A stretch of 64,000 nt of DNA from Adhaeribacter arboris (GCF_003023845.1 NZ_PYFT01000001.1:6944001-7008000), one strand, 5' to 3'; shown: positions 45,656 to 54,224, counted from the first letter of the stretch. The notes: generated from the sequence alone by a model not told the origin. Made by a program: numbers and translations.

Positions 45656-46798
45656 TTAAATCCGGAAGCCGAAGCTAATTACGTTCATTTTTGGCCCGCG
45701 ATTATCTTTGAACAAATCGTTTAGGTTGTATTTGGCAAATAAGTTAATCCACTTGTATCCAATCATAAAGTTGACACCGTATTGCATATCTTCCAGGTTG
45801 TAATTGCCCCGTTCTTTGTCTTTGTAGGTATTGCCTTCGCTCTGGTATTTTATTTTAGTGTGCGAACCTAAACGGTAACCCACAAAGCCCCCGCCGCCAA
45901 TTTTAAAGGATTCTTTGCCGTTTTTGTCTTTAAAATTTAATTCTATAATCACCGGTAAATTTAAAGACGAAGTAGTTAATTTGCTTTTCTCCAACGATAG
46001 GGTAGGCTCGTTGTAAAAAGTAGTAACATCATTCTCGTCGGCAATTCTCCGATTTTTATTTAGCATGTAATTATTAAAAGCAAGCTCTAAACCGGTACGC
46101 AGGTGTAAGGGACTTTTAACGCCACCAATACGAGTAGTAATGTACTGGTTTAAACTAATGTAACGAGAACCAATAGGCTTTAAATCGTACAAGCTGTTAT
46201 TCGTTTCCGGCACGTTTACAAAGGTGTTCAAGCCTAAGTCGAGGGTACTGAAAAAATGGTGTCTCCGGTTCATTCTCCGTTCCATTTTTTCTTTCCGAAG
46301 GCTATCGTTGCGGGCATCAATGTTCACGTGCACGGAGCCATGGTGCTCATTGTCCTCTTCATCTTCTTCTTCGTAGTCTACTTCCACTTTAACTACATCG
46401 CCGGCGCGCGCCGACCAGGATTGCTTGTTGCCATTGTTGCCGGACGACATCCGGATTTTAATTTGTTCCGGGGCCTGCGGATTATTCATATCCTTAGCCG
46501 GGTAAAAAGTCATGCTTATCTCCGCCGAACCATTAGGGCTCGACTTACTCATGCTCTCCACTTGCTGCACGTATTTATTTAACAAAACCATTAAAGAGTC
46601 CAGGCTGTAATTCTGGAAATTCTTAAGCTGGCCGGTATTTTTTACCTGCAAAGTTAAAGAAGCGCCATCCGCTAAGTTTATTTGAATGGTATCCGACAGC
46701 GGATTTAAAAGTTTGGATTTAATAGCTAAACCGTTCGCCAAGGACATGCCGGTAGCTGCAACCCAAAAAAGGGTAGTAATTAAAAGTATGCGTTTCAT
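45656..46798 (-). CDS. Outer membrane beta-barrel protein, third gene of sigma-factor operon
   Basis: A 380-residue exported protein with an N-terminal signal peptide (about 1-22). A segment of about 100 residues with strands follows (ASLTLQVKNTGQ). An acidic patch (EVDYEEEDEEDNEHH, about 147-161) and a basic one (RKEKMERRMNRRHHF) come next, then a C-terminal barrel (about 185-380, LDLGLNTFVNVPE, GGGGFVGYRLG, YGVNFMIGYKWINLFAKYNL, ending MNVISFGFRI). It resembles the PorT/OmpW-like barrels common in Bacteroidota but is not a named family. It is 12 bp behind the anti-sigma-like gene and so is a likely regulon member or output of that sigma factor. Confidence 0.82.
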   Translation of the reverse strand: MKRILLITTLFWVAATGMSLANGLAIKSKLLNPLSDTIQINLADGASLTLQVKNTGQLKNFQNYSLDSLMVLLNKYVQQVESMSKSSPNGSAEISMTFYPAKDMNNPQAPEQIKIRMSSGNNGNKQSWSARAGDVVKVEVDYEEEDEEDNEHHGSVHVNIDARNDSLRKEKMERRMNRRHHFFSTLDLGLNTFVNVPETNNSLYDLKPIGSRYISLNQYITTRIGGVKSPLHLRTGLELAFNNYMLNKNRRIADENDVTTFYNEPTLSLEKSKLTTSSLNLPVIIELNFKDKNGKESFKIGGGGFVGYRLGSHTKIKYQSEGNTYKDKERGNYNLEDMQYGVNFMIGYKWINLFAKYNLNDLFKDNRGPKMNVISFGFRI

Positions 46799-46810
46799 AA
46801 AAATGTAAGA

Positions 46811-47650
46811 TTAGAGGTTAATAACTTTGGTATATTTTTGTTTAAATAATTTACTTTCTACATCAATGCGGTAATTAGCATTTACTCCCAAATCAGATAA
46901 TTCTACTTTCTCGCCGTTCTTTAAATTGCGGACTTGTTTGAAAATATTTTTCACCAGGCGGCCTTTCTTCGATATATTTTCTTTAATAACTTCTTCGGTG
47001 GTGGCGTATTCTTTCTCACTGGTATAAGCTACCGTAGGAACAGGATCTTTTTTAATAATTACTTCCATTACTCGTTCCTCCGTAGTGGCTGGCGCATCCG
47101 GAGTAGTTTGCGCTACCACCGTGTTAACCGGCAACGTTTCCGGAGAAGAATTGGGTTCTTTTCTTGATTTTAAATTCTCCCGGTTTTTTGTTTTAGTGGA
47201 TGCTACTAAAACTCCCGGTCGTATTTTCTTGCCTTTCTTAGCGGGTTTGCTGGTAGTGGTGTTGGTACTAGCATTAGCATTATTTGTTTCACTAACCTTT
47301 TCGCGCGTTATAGTTTCGACAGTTTCCGGCCAGGAAGGTGTTTTAGCGTTTATATCGGCCAATGTGGTTTCCTTAGGAGTTAATTTTAGCGGCTGCGGCC
47401 CGCTTATCGGATTTGTGCGAGTCAGATTTCCGTCGGGTTGTATCTTGTCGGTTGGCAGCCAAAAAAACAAAACTCCAGAAACTAAAAGTAAGGTTATGGT
47501 GGCCGCCACGGAGTACACCCACATAAGGGAGCGTTTTTGTTGGGGTGGCTCCATTTTACTTTGCAAGCGGGCCCAGGCGTCCGCCGAGGGTACGGGAGCA
47601 AACTGCTGAAATTTATCTTTAAAATATTGATCTACTTCTTCTTCCTTCAT
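46811..47650 (-). CDS. Single-pass membrane protein, probable anti-sigma factor
   Basis: A 279-residue protein. The N-terminal cytoplasmic part (about 1-40, VDQYFKDKFQQFAPVPSADA, then WARLQSKM) is followed by one membrane helix (about 43-66, MWVYSVAATITLLLVSGVLF). The long outer segment is Thr/Pro/Lys-rich and probably disordered (about 70-220), with a short conserved end (KVELSDLGVNANYRIDVESK). The position between an ECF sigma gene (14 bp upstream) and a beta-barrel gene, and the one-helix layout, fit an anti-sigma factor. The zinc-containing ASD fold with HxxxC is not visible, so the assignment rests on context. Confidence 0.78.
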   Translation of the reverse strand: MKEEEVDQYFKDKFQQFAPVPSADAWARLQSKMEPPQQKRSLMWVYSVAATITLLLVSGVLFFWLPTDKIQPDGNLTRTNPISGPQPLKLTPKETTLADINAKTPSWPETVETITREKVSETNNANASTNTTTSKPAKKGKKIRPGVLVASTKTKNRENLKSRKEPNSSPETLPVNTVVAQTTPDAPATTEERVMEVIIKKDPVPTVAYTSEKEYATTEEVIKENISKKGRLVKNIFKQVRNLKNGEKVELSDLGVNANYRIDVESKLFKQKYTKVINL

Positions 47651-47664
47651 GATACTTTTTGCTT

Positions 47665-48198
47665 TTAAAGCGTAATCGATTCTTTGTTTTGCAGACGACG
47701 TTGCAGCAACGCGCGGGCCTTACTTAACTGAGATTTAGAGGTTCCTTCCGAAATATTTAATAAATCTCCAATTTCTTTGTGCGAATATCCCTCAATGGCA
47801 TATAAGTTAAACACCGCCCGGTAACCAGCTGGTAACTCATGCAGCAAGCGTAGCAAATCTTCGGCTGCTAAATCTTGTTCGGCATTGGCCTCGGTGGCTA
47901 CCTGCAAAATATCTTTTTCAATGGCTAAATGCAGGGGTTCTTTCTTCCGTAAAAATCCAAGAGCCTCGTTTACCATAATGCGTTTCATCCAACCTTCAAA
48001 ACTTCCTTTACTTTCAAACTGACTAATATGCTGAAACACTTTCACAAATCCCGTTAACATTACTTCTTCGGCATCCAGCTGGTTTTTTAAATAGCGCAAA
48101 CAAATACCTAACATCACTCCGGCGTACTTTTCATACACGGTTTTATGTGCTTTGGCTTCTCCTTTGTTTAGGCCTTGTATAAGTTCCGCTTCGGTCAC
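47665..48198 (-). CDS. ECF-type RNA polymerase sigma factor
   Basis: A 177-residue sigma-70 family factor with only regions 2 and 4. Region 2 spans about 15-85 (YEKYAGVMLGICLRYLKNQL, DAEEVMLTGFVKVF, FEGWMKRIMVNEAL). Region 4 spans about 118-170 (ELPAGYRAVFNLYAIEG, SHKEIGDLLNISEGTSKSQL, SKARALLQRRL). It is the first gene of a three-gene operon with the membrane protein and barrel, 14 bp apart. It presumably responds to an envelope signal through the membrane anti-sigma-like protein. No promoter sequence of its own could be recognised. Confidence 0.92.
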   Translation of the reverse strand: MTEAELIQGLNKGEAKAHKTVYEKYAGVMLGICLRYLKNQLDAEEVMLTGFVKVFQHISQFESKGSFEGWMKRIMVNEALGFLRKKEPLHLAIEKDILQVATEANAEQDLAAEDLLRLLHELPAGYRAVFNLYAIEGYSHKEIGDLLNISEGTSKSQLSKARALLQRRLQNKESITL

Positions 48199-48454
48199 GT
48201 GGATGATTAAAAGTGTTTCAGATTATTAAATTAGGACTGTTTGTTTAGTAGATGCAAGCAATTTTACATGGGTTGCCTGAAAACCGCAAAAAGAAAGGAA
48301 ATTATTTGTATATTTTTAAAATTAACTGTAAATCAATGAGATAGAATAATTAAGCCAGCGGTTTTTTGTTTTACCCAAGTAAAGATTTTAGATTTTTGCT
48401 GAGAAAAAGTTTGTATAAGATTAAGCTACTTGAATAACGCTCATTATTAATTAT

Positions 48455-48985
48455 ATGGTTAAATCTACTTTAATGGATAAGTATCTGCCCGATTATGATT
48501 TTAATGAAGTACATACCATTATAATAAAGCAACCCGTAGAGAAAGTTTATCCTTTGCTTAAAAGCCAGGATTTTTCGTCGGAAAAAATAATTAAAGCGCT
48601 TTTTAAAATCAGAGGTTTGCCGGTAAGTAATTTCACGCTCTCGGGTTTAGTGGAACAAATGAATTTTACCTGGCTCGCAGAACAGGAAAATAAAGAATTA
48701 TTAATAGCTTACTGGGGTAATGTTAAACCAGAATTTATAGTTAATGCCGAAACTTTCCGCCAGGATAAATCGACCTACAACCGCAAAATTATTTGGAATT
48801 TTTTACTGGAATCCCTTACCAATACAAGCTGTAGAGTAACCACCGAAACCAGAATAAAACATTACACCGCCAAAGCCAAAATTATATTTAGTATTTACTG
48901 GTTTTTCATCCGCCCATTTAGTGGCCTTATCCGGATTTTGATGCTCCAAAATTTAAAACGTAGGGCGGAAGGAATAAAGGTATAA
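48455..48985 (+). CDS. SRPBCC-like protein (176 aa)
   Basis: A soluble helix-grip-like protein: LPDYDFNEVHTIIIKQPVEK, VYPLLKSQDF (first strands and helix), IRGLPVSNFTLSG, IAYWGNVKPEFI, KIIWNFLLESLT, RVTTETRIKHYT (central strands), and a long C-terminal helix (IYWFFIRPFSGLIRILMLQN). This pattern fits the START/SRPBCC superfamily, which binds lipids or other hydrophobic ligands. Residue Met7 is an alternative start. The terminator at 49068 lies about 80 bp after the stop. The ligand is unknown. Confidence 0.68.
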   Translation: MVKSTLMDKYLPDYDFNEVHTIIIKQPVEKVYPLLKSQDFSSEKIIKALFKIRGLPVSNFTLSGLVEQMNFTWLAEQENKELLIAYWGNVKPEFIVNAETFRQDKSTYNRKIIWNFLLESLTNTSCRVTTETRIKHYTAKAKIIFSIYWFFIRPFSGLIRILMLQNLKRRAEGIKV

Positions 48986-49067
48986 AGAAGAGAAGAAGCT
49001 GCGAGACAATATTTTTGCTAAACTTCGATTGAAAATGTACTGCTTACGATCGGAAAGTGGCAAAAAT

Positions 49068-49104
49068 AAAGCCTGGATCATCTTACGATGCCAGGCTTTT
49101 TAAA
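49068..49104. terminator. Bidirectional terminator between the SRPBCC-like and CoA-binding genes
   Basis: AAAGCCTGG (49068-49076) pairs with CCAGGCTTT (49091-49099), with an inner CATC/GATG extension. There are T runs on both outer sides, so it can serve both convergent genes. Confidence 0.85.
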
Positions 49105-49129
49105 CTTATTCGGAGCAGATTACTACTTT

Positions 49130-49489
49130 CTAATATTCGCCCACGGCCAACATAACCAAGGTGCAATGGTGTAGCGTTTTAATGTTTTGCTCAGCGGCTT
49201 TTTTTTCCAGTTCCGGGTTTTCGGTACCCGGATTAAATATAATACGGTTAGGTTTTAAACTTAAAATGTAATCGTACCACGAAGGTTGATTTTGGGGCCC
49301 TACGTATAAAGTTACGGTATCCACATCTTCGACCGGACTTTTTTCGGTATCAATTTTTATTCCGGCTACATCGCCATTCCGAATGCCGACGGGTACTACC
49401 TCATGGCCGTATTGTTTTAATTTATGGACGGCCCGGTAAGCAAACCGCGACGGATTATCCGTGGCGCCTAATACAACTGTTTTTTTCAT
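49130..49489 (-). CDS. CoA-binding domain protein (119 aa)
   Basis: A small Rossmann-fold protein of the CoA_binding_2 type. A first strand and glycine loop (KKTVVLGATDNPSRFAYRAV) is followed by GHEVVPVGIRNGDVAGIKI, DTVTLYVGPQNQPSWYDYIL, PNRIIFNPGTENPELEKKA and HHCTLVMLAVGEY. It is complete in length for this family. A CoA or dinucleotide ligand is predicted, and the physiological role is unknown. The neighbours do not suggest a pathway. Confidence 0.88.
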   Translation of the reverse strand: MKKTVVLGATDNPSRFAYRAVHKLKQYGHEVVPVGIRNGDVAGIKIDTEKSPVEDVDTVTLYVGPQNQPSWYDYILSLKPNRIIFNPGTENPELEKKAAEQNIKTLHHCTLVMLAVGEY

Positions 49490-49649
49490 AAGGGTAAAGA
49501 ATTAATTCCGTTTATGCGAGATAAATCCGGATGCGATTTACTAAATTATTTTTTCTCTTGCTGCTACAATAACGATTAAAGTAAATAAAAACTCTTTAAA
49601 CCGTGTTATTAACAGGTTTTCTATTTTAAAAGTTATAAAATATTACTCC

Positions 49650-51227
49650 TTATTCCTGCCGTCGATTTGCTTTAGCGGCAATTTTTTCGGCGCAACGCTC
49701 GCCGTCCATCGCCGCGGAAACAATGCCGCCGGCGTAACCAGCGCCTTCGCCGCACGGAAATAAGTTCTTAATTTCTACGTGTTCGAGCGTTTCCCGGTCG
49801 CGCGGAATGCGTACCGGAGCAGAAGTACGGCTTTCCACGCCAATAATTTGCGCTTCGTTGCTCAAGTATCCTTTCATTTTACTACCGAAATACGTAAATC
49901 CTTCGCGTAAGCGATGAGCCATACTGGCCGGAAACAGCTCCTTCATATCCACGGAAGTTAAGCCAGGTTGGTACGATGTGTCTAGTAAGCGGTTCGAAAG
50001 TTTTGAACGGGTAAAATCCTGTAGCAATTGACCGGGGGCTTTTTGGGTGCCGCCGGCAATAGCACAGGCTTTTTGTTCTAAGGCTTGCTGCATCCGTAAT
50101 CCCGCCAGAGCGCCGTAGGTTTTTACATCCATGTCTTCCGTTTCAATGGCTACTACAATTCCGGAGTTGGCAAATTGCGAGTCACGGCGGCTCGGCGACA
50201 TGCCGTTTACCACTACTTCGCCGGGAGTCGTAGCCGAAGGCACAATAAAACCACCCGGACACATACAGAATGAAAAAATACCCCGTTGCTTTTTATCGTA
50301 AGTAGTCTGATGCACCAGAGCATACGAGGAGGCCGGTAAATACGGTCCGCGCTTATCGCAATGGTATTGGATGGAGTCAATTAAAGATTGCTGATGTTCC
50401 ACGCGCACGCCCATGGCAAAAGGTTTGGCTTCGATAAAGATATTTTTAGCCGCCAGCAATTCGTAAATATCACGTGCCGAGTGGCCCGTAGCCAAAATTA
50501 CACTTTCGCCCTCAAACAAATTGCCATTCTGGGTAACGACACCTTTTATCGTGTTCTGCTCAATGATAAAATCCGTAACCCGGGAATCGAAGTGGATTTC
50601 ACCGCCGGCTTGTAGAATACTTTCCCGGATGTTGGCAATTAAAACCGGCAGTTTATTCGTGCCAATATGCGGATGCGCATCAAACAAAATATCGGGGGTA
50701 GCGCCGTGTTGCACTAAAATCTGTAAAACCCGGTACACATCGCCGCGCTTTTTAGAACGGGTATATAACTTACCATCCGAATACGTGCCGGCTCCGCCTT
50801 CCCCGAAACAATAATTAGAATCCGGGTTTACCACGTGTTCTTTATTAATTGCCGCTAAATCCCGGCGCCGGGTCCGTACATCTTTTCCGCGCTCTAAAAT
50901 AACAGGCTTCATTCCTAATTCTATGCAACGCAAGGCCGCAAACAATCCCGCCGGACCAGCGCCCACAATAATAACCGAAGGCGCTTTTTCTACGTTTGGG
51001 TAAACAAATTTGGCTTGTAAAATATCGCTGGGTGGGGAATTAAAATACACATCGGCGCGCACCCGTAGCAGTACATTTTTCCCGCGGGCATCAATGGAAC
51101 GTTTTAGTTTATGGATATAAGAAACAGCATCGGGCTGAGCACCAAGGTGTTTTAAGATGGCGTTTTGCAGTAGCGCCTCGTCGTAGGCTACTTCCGGCGG
51201 AAGCACCAATTCTAGTTCTTTTTTCAT
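49650..51227 (-). CDS. FAD-dependent dehydrogenase of unknown substrate
   Basis: A 525-residue flavoprotein. It has an N-terminal alpha/beta extension (about 1-75) and then the FAD Rossmann motif VIIVGAGPAGLFAALR (about 85-100). The next markers are RGKDVRTRRRDL, SNYCFGEGGAGTYSDGKLYT, GTNKLPVLIANIRESI and a second dinucleotide element VILATGHSARDIYELL. A characteristic FAD-dependent C-terminal domain follows (FSFCMCPGGFIVPSATTPGE) with LFPCGEGAGYAGGIVSAAMD near the end. This is the uncharacterised FAD-dependent dehydrogenase family that is very conserved in bacteria. The substrate is not known. It follows 160 bp of AT-rich DNA after the CoA-binding gene. Confidence 0.88.
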   Translation of the reverse strand: MKKELELVLPPEVAYDEALLQNAILKHLGAQPDAVSYIHKLKRSIDARGKNVLLRVRADVYFNSPPSDILQAKFVYPNVEKAPSVIIVGAGPAGLFAALRCIELGMKPVILERGKDVRTRRRDLAAINKEHVVNPDSNYCFGEGGAGTYSDGKLYTRSKKRGDVYRVLQILVQHGATPDILFDAHPHIGTNKLPVLIANIRESILQAGGEIHFDSRVTDFIIEQNTIKGVVTQNGNLFEGESVILATGHSARDIYELLAAKNIFIEAKPFAMGVRVEHQQSLIDSIQYHCDKRGPYLPASSYALVHQTTYDKKQRGIFSFCMCPGGFIVPSATTPGEVVVNGMSPSRRDSQFANSGIVVAIETEDMDVKTYGALAGLRMQQALEQKACAIAGGTQKAPGQLLQDFTRSKLSNRLLDTSYQPGLTSVDMKELFPASMAHRLREGFTYFGSKMKGYLSNEAQIIGVESRTSAPVRIPRDRETLEHVEIKNLFPCGEGAGYAGGIVSAAMDGERCAEKIAAKANRRQE

Positions 51228-51447
51228 GAAAACAGGCCAGGTAGTTATCCCGGATTTTAAATTTTACAAGCCTAAAACAATATTTTAACCCGGCAAAGTT
51301 CGGATTTTCTTTAGAAGAATTATTATTTTCATGAAAACGGAATGTATAAGGAAGAAATAAAAGCGGGTTTAAATAATCCTTCTACAAGAAATACAAAGTT
51401 ACGTATTCGGTTCTATACCTATACGGTATTCTCTTCGTTAAATCAGT

Positions 51448-52212
51448 ATGGATCTTTTTGTGGAAAAAAGCTCGGTGGTAAGAAGAATCTGGGGTAACAG
51501 CGACACCATTTTATTTATATTTGCCGGATCAGCCGCCGAATTTGCTTTAAATAAAGCGGTAGACTGGTTGTACTTTACGGGACGTTTACCCGCCGACCCG
51601 CTAGGCCGGTTATTTTCGACGGTGGCTTACGCGCGGCAAATTGTCTTCTCGGATAGGGGAGGAGCTTACCGGGCCATTGATAAGATGGCGGCCATTCACG
51701 CAAAAGTAGAAAAGAACCGGGGAGCCGCTATCCCGGATTGGGCTTATCGCGACGTATTGTTTATGCTCATTGATTATTCCATTCGGGCTTATGAGTTAAT
51801 GGAAATAAAATTAACGGAGGTAGAGAAAGAAGAAGTTTGCCAAGTGTTTCTGCAAGTTGGCCAGCGCATGGGATTAACGGGACTGCCCACCACTTACCCG
51901 CACTGGCGAAGGATGCGGGAACAACATTTGCAACAAGATTTAATGTATAGCCATTTTACCGCTGATTTATATAGGCAATACAAAAAGCATTTAGGCGCTT
52001 TCCGGTACGTTTTATTAAAACAAGCGCAACAAATGCTGGTGCCGGACCGAGTAAATAAACTGCTCCGTTTAGGTAAAATATCTTTTATGAAACCAATAGT
52101 CTTCGCCTATAAATTGAGTCGTACGTTTAAATTAGATGGATTAGTAAAAAACACTATCTTGCCGACGACCTACAAAGCAGAAATTAAAAATTTAGATAAA
52201 ATACCGGTTTAA
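51448..52212 (+). CDS. DUF2236 (MpaB-like) family protein
   Basis: A 254-residue protein with the DUF2236 pattern. An early GNSDTILFIFAGSAAEFALN segment is followed by DPLGRLFSTVAYARQIVF (about 49-66) and MAAIHAKVEKNRGAAIPDWA (about 79-98), which carries a putative haem-axial His. DVLFMLIDYSIRAYELM and THYP-like TYPHWRRMREQHL come later. Members include the rubber oxygenase Lcp and fungal MpaB, haem-dependent oxygenases. Whether this one binds haem or cleaves lipids is untested. It is apparently monocistronic. Confidence 0.82.
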   Translation: MDLFVEKSSVVRRIWGNSDTILFIFAGSAAEFALNKAVDWLYFTGRLPADPLGRLFSTVAYARQIVFSDRGGAYRAIDKMAAIHAKVEKNRGAAIPDWAYRDVLFMLIDYSIRAYELMEIKLTEVEKEEVCQVFLQVGQRMGLTGLPTTYPHWRRMREQHLQQDLMYSHFTADLYRQYKKHLGAFRYVLLKQAQQMLVPDRVNKLLRLGKISFMKPIVFAYKLSRTFKLDGLVKNTILPTTYKAEIKNLDKIPV

Positions 52213-52366
52213 TTCAAAAAATTAGCTCCAGTAATGGAGCTTTCATAAATTTAATTTCTTATTTTAAATTAGCCGTTTAGCTGGTATTAATTAAAATTTA
52301 AAGTATTTCTGCTATTTATTTATAAGTAGAAAAGTTATTATCAAAACACGTTTACACGCATTTTAA

Positions 52367-52906
52367 ATGAATAAGGGATTATTGATTTCTGTACTACTAG
52401 CAGTTATTGTTTTAGGAGCCTGGTTTATTATGCGGTCCGGAGAGCCACAGGTAGAGCAAGATATTTCCAGTACGCAAGCAACTACTTCGGTGGCTAGTTC
52501 CCCGCCGGCGCCAGTTAATGATCTACCTAATTTGCCGCTCACCAAACCGGATCAAACAAAATTCAATGCTAAAGATTTAAAAGGGAAAACCGTATTAATA
52601 TTTTTTGAACCCGATTGTGAGCATTGCCAACGCGAAGCGAATGAAATGCAGAAACATTTGCCCGCTTTTGCCAAATACTCGGTCTACTTTTTTTCTCCGG
52701 CCCCTTTTGATCAAATGCAGCAATTTTTTATGAAATATAATTTATCGGGTCCTAATATTTCCTACGCTCAAACTCCCTTTAATATTATTCTGCAGGAATT
52801 AGGAGCTATACCGGCGCCTTCGGTTTACATTTATTCGGAGCAAGGAAAACTCATTAAAGCTTTTAAAGGGGAAACCCCCATGGCGAATATTCTGCCCTTG
52901 TTATAA
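52367..52906 (+). CDS. Membrane-anchored thioredoxin-like (TlpA-type) protein
   Basis: A 179-residue protein with an N-terminal membrane anchor or uncleaved signal (LLISVLLAVIVLGAWFIM, about 4-21). A Ser/Pro/Ala-rich linker (about 30-55) and a thioredoxin-like fold follow. The redox site is CEHC (in FFEPDCEHCQREANEM, about 80-95), and a cis-Pro lies in IPAPSVYIYS. The domain faces the periplasm. The site CEHC differs from the CGPC of the TlpA-like lipoprotein at 15076, so a separate redox partner is likely. A long stem-loop follows the stop. Confidence 0.85.
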   Translation: MNKGLLISVLLAVIVLGAWFIMRSGEPQVEQDISSTQATTSVASSPPAPVNDLPNLPLTKPDQTKFNAKDLKGKTVLIFFEPDCEHCQREANEMQKHLPAFAKYSVYFFSPAPFDQMQQFFMKYNLSGPNISYAQTPFNIILQELGAIPAPSVYIYSEQGKLIKAFKGETPMANILPLL

Positions 52907-52924
52907 AAAAGTAGCACTCTTAGT

Positions 52925-52967
52925 AACGGATGTTATGCAAGCTTAAGCTTGAGTAACATCCGTTTAT
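52925..52967 (+). terminator. Long stem-loop after the thioredoxin-like gene
   Basis: AACGGATGTTA (52925-52935) pairs with TAACATCCGTT (52954-52964). The inner segment CAAGCTTAAGCTTG is itself a perfect palindrome. The following T run is short (TTTAT), so termination may be incomplete. Confidence 0.65.
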
Positions 52968-53015
52968 AAATGATAATTAGTAAATGATAATTAGTAAATG
53001 ATAACTGGTAAATGG
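52967..53015 (+). repeat. 14-bp tandem repeat leading into the UBP-finger start codon
   Basis: Units TAAATGATAATTAG (52967-52980), TAAATGATAATTAG (52981-52994), TAAATGATAACTGG (52995-53008) and a partial TAAATGG (53009-53015). The start codon ATG (53012) is part of the last partial unit. Confidence 0.85.
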
Positions 53016-53281
53016 ATCAGAAACTTTGCTCTCATCTTCAAGCTTTAGAAGAGTTAAAACCGGCAGATAAACATTACTGCGAAGAATGCGTAAAAACCAA
53101 CTCCACCTGGGTACACTTACGCGTTTGCCAGACTTGCGGTAAAGTCCATTGCTGCGACGATTCGCCTAACCAACACGCTACGAAACATTACCACGCTACG
53201 CAGCATCCGGTAGTAATTTCTGCTGAACCGGGAGAACATTGGCTATGGTGTTTTCCAGATCAACAGTTTGCTGCGTATTAA
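53012..53281 (+). CDS. UBP-type zinc finger protein (89 aa)
   Basis: A compact zf-UBP domain with little else: CSHLQALEELKPADKHYCEE, CVKTNSTWVHLRVCQTCGKV, HCCDDSPNQHATKHYHATQH and EPGEHWLWCFPDQQ. The Cys and His positions (C7, H8, C28, C31 and the later C and H set) form the binuclear zinc site of eukaryotic ubiquitin-binding fingers. Bacterial stand-alone zf-UBP proteins are known but their function is not established. In other bacteria they tend to lie beside cyclic-nucleotide-binding kinases and thioredoxin reductases; here such a kinase is in the window (1-560) but not linked. The start lies in a tandem repeat. Confidence 0.88.
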   Translation: MDQKLCSHLQALEELKPADKHYCEECVKTNSTWVHLRVCQTCGKVHCCDDSPNQHATKHYHATQHPVVISAEPGEHWLWCFPDQQFAAY

Positions 53282-53459
53282 TTTCTAAGAATAAGATTTG
53301 CTGAAAACACCTTAGCAAGTAAAAACTAGGAAAATGTTCTGTGCTAGTTATTTAAAATCTAATAACTTACTGGAAAAAACCGGAATTTATTTAATTGTGG
53401 AGTGAATAGAAACCGGATAAAAGTAAACTTCGGCTGTATTTTTTAAGGGAAATTACTAA

Positions 53460-54071
53460 TTAAACCGTTACTTTACCGGCTAAGTAATCCGTTAATTTAC
53501 CCCATTGGATGGCCTGAAAACCGCCCCAGCCACTTTCCGCAATCAGAGTATTTAAAAAAGCCCGACTGCCTGCCTGATAATCCTGGTTGTTAATCTTTTC
53601 GTTTTTACCAATTTGGTACCCGCGCAGTACGGTTCCTTCGCGCTCTACCCGGAAGGTACTACTAGCTTCTTTTACAAAAAAATGTTGCGTTTCGGCTGAT
53701 TCCGTGTTCGGATTGGGGCAAGGATGAACCGTAAATTGGGCCGAGCTTTCGGTCTCATCCAAAACTTCTATTTCTACCCAATTCTCCACCGTTATTCCCG
53801 GCAAAACTATTTGAATAAAATAGCCTTTTTGCGGTTGCTCTGCGGTGGGTTGGCCGTGGGAGTTATGCAAGGTAAAAGTTGAATTAATACCCGGTAGTTT
53901 ACTCCAACTGTTTACGGCGTACAAACGGGCTTTTCCCGCATTAAATGCATTTTGAGCAGTGGCCTCATCCGCATAAGTTTGTTCACTGCAAAAAGTTTTA
54001 TCTTTTCCGGCTTCACCCGTCAGAACCTCCCATTCGTGTTTAATCTTATTTAGAAAATTTTCCTCTGCCAT
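53460..54071 (-). CDS. Conserved hypothetical protein (203 aa)
   Basis: A soluble protein without signal peptide. The N-terminal helices (ENFLNKIKHEWEVLTGEAGK) lead into a beta-rich body (PQKGYFIQIVLPG, NWVEIEVLDE, SAQFTVHPC, TFRVEREGTVLRGYQIG), closing with LNTLIAESGWGGFQAIQWGK. I do not recognise a family. The repeated short strands could form a beta-barrel or jelly-roll. It is downstream of the serS terminator and so probably has its own promoter, which I could not identify. Confidence 0.7.
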   Translation of the reverse strand: MAEENFLNKIKHEWEVLTGEAGKDKTFCSEQTYADEATAQNAFNAGKARLYAVNSWSKLPGINSTFTLHNSHGQPTAEQPQKGYFIQIVLPGITVENWVEIEVLDETESSAQFTVHPCPNPNTESAETQHFFVKEASSTFRVEREGTVLRGYQIGKNEKINNQDYQAGSRAFLNTLIAESGWGGFQAIQWGKLTDYLAGKVTV

Positions 54072-54189
54072 GTCCTTAACCGTTTAAAGTAAATGATGGC
54101 TTGCTTTACGCAGCCGACAAGTGCCTGGTTTATAATTTAGGGAGTTTATGGCATCCGATATCTAATTTCTTGTAAAAATCTGATTAAAA

Positions 54190-54224
54190 ACTAGAGCCTG
54201 CTTTTAGTTGAAAACAGGCTCTAA
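54190..54224 (-). terminator. Terminator after serS
   Basis: TAGAGCCTG (54192-54200) pairs with CAGGCTCTA (54215-54223), with an inner CTTTT/AAAA extension. On the minus strand the stem is followed by TTTTT. Confidence 0.8.
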
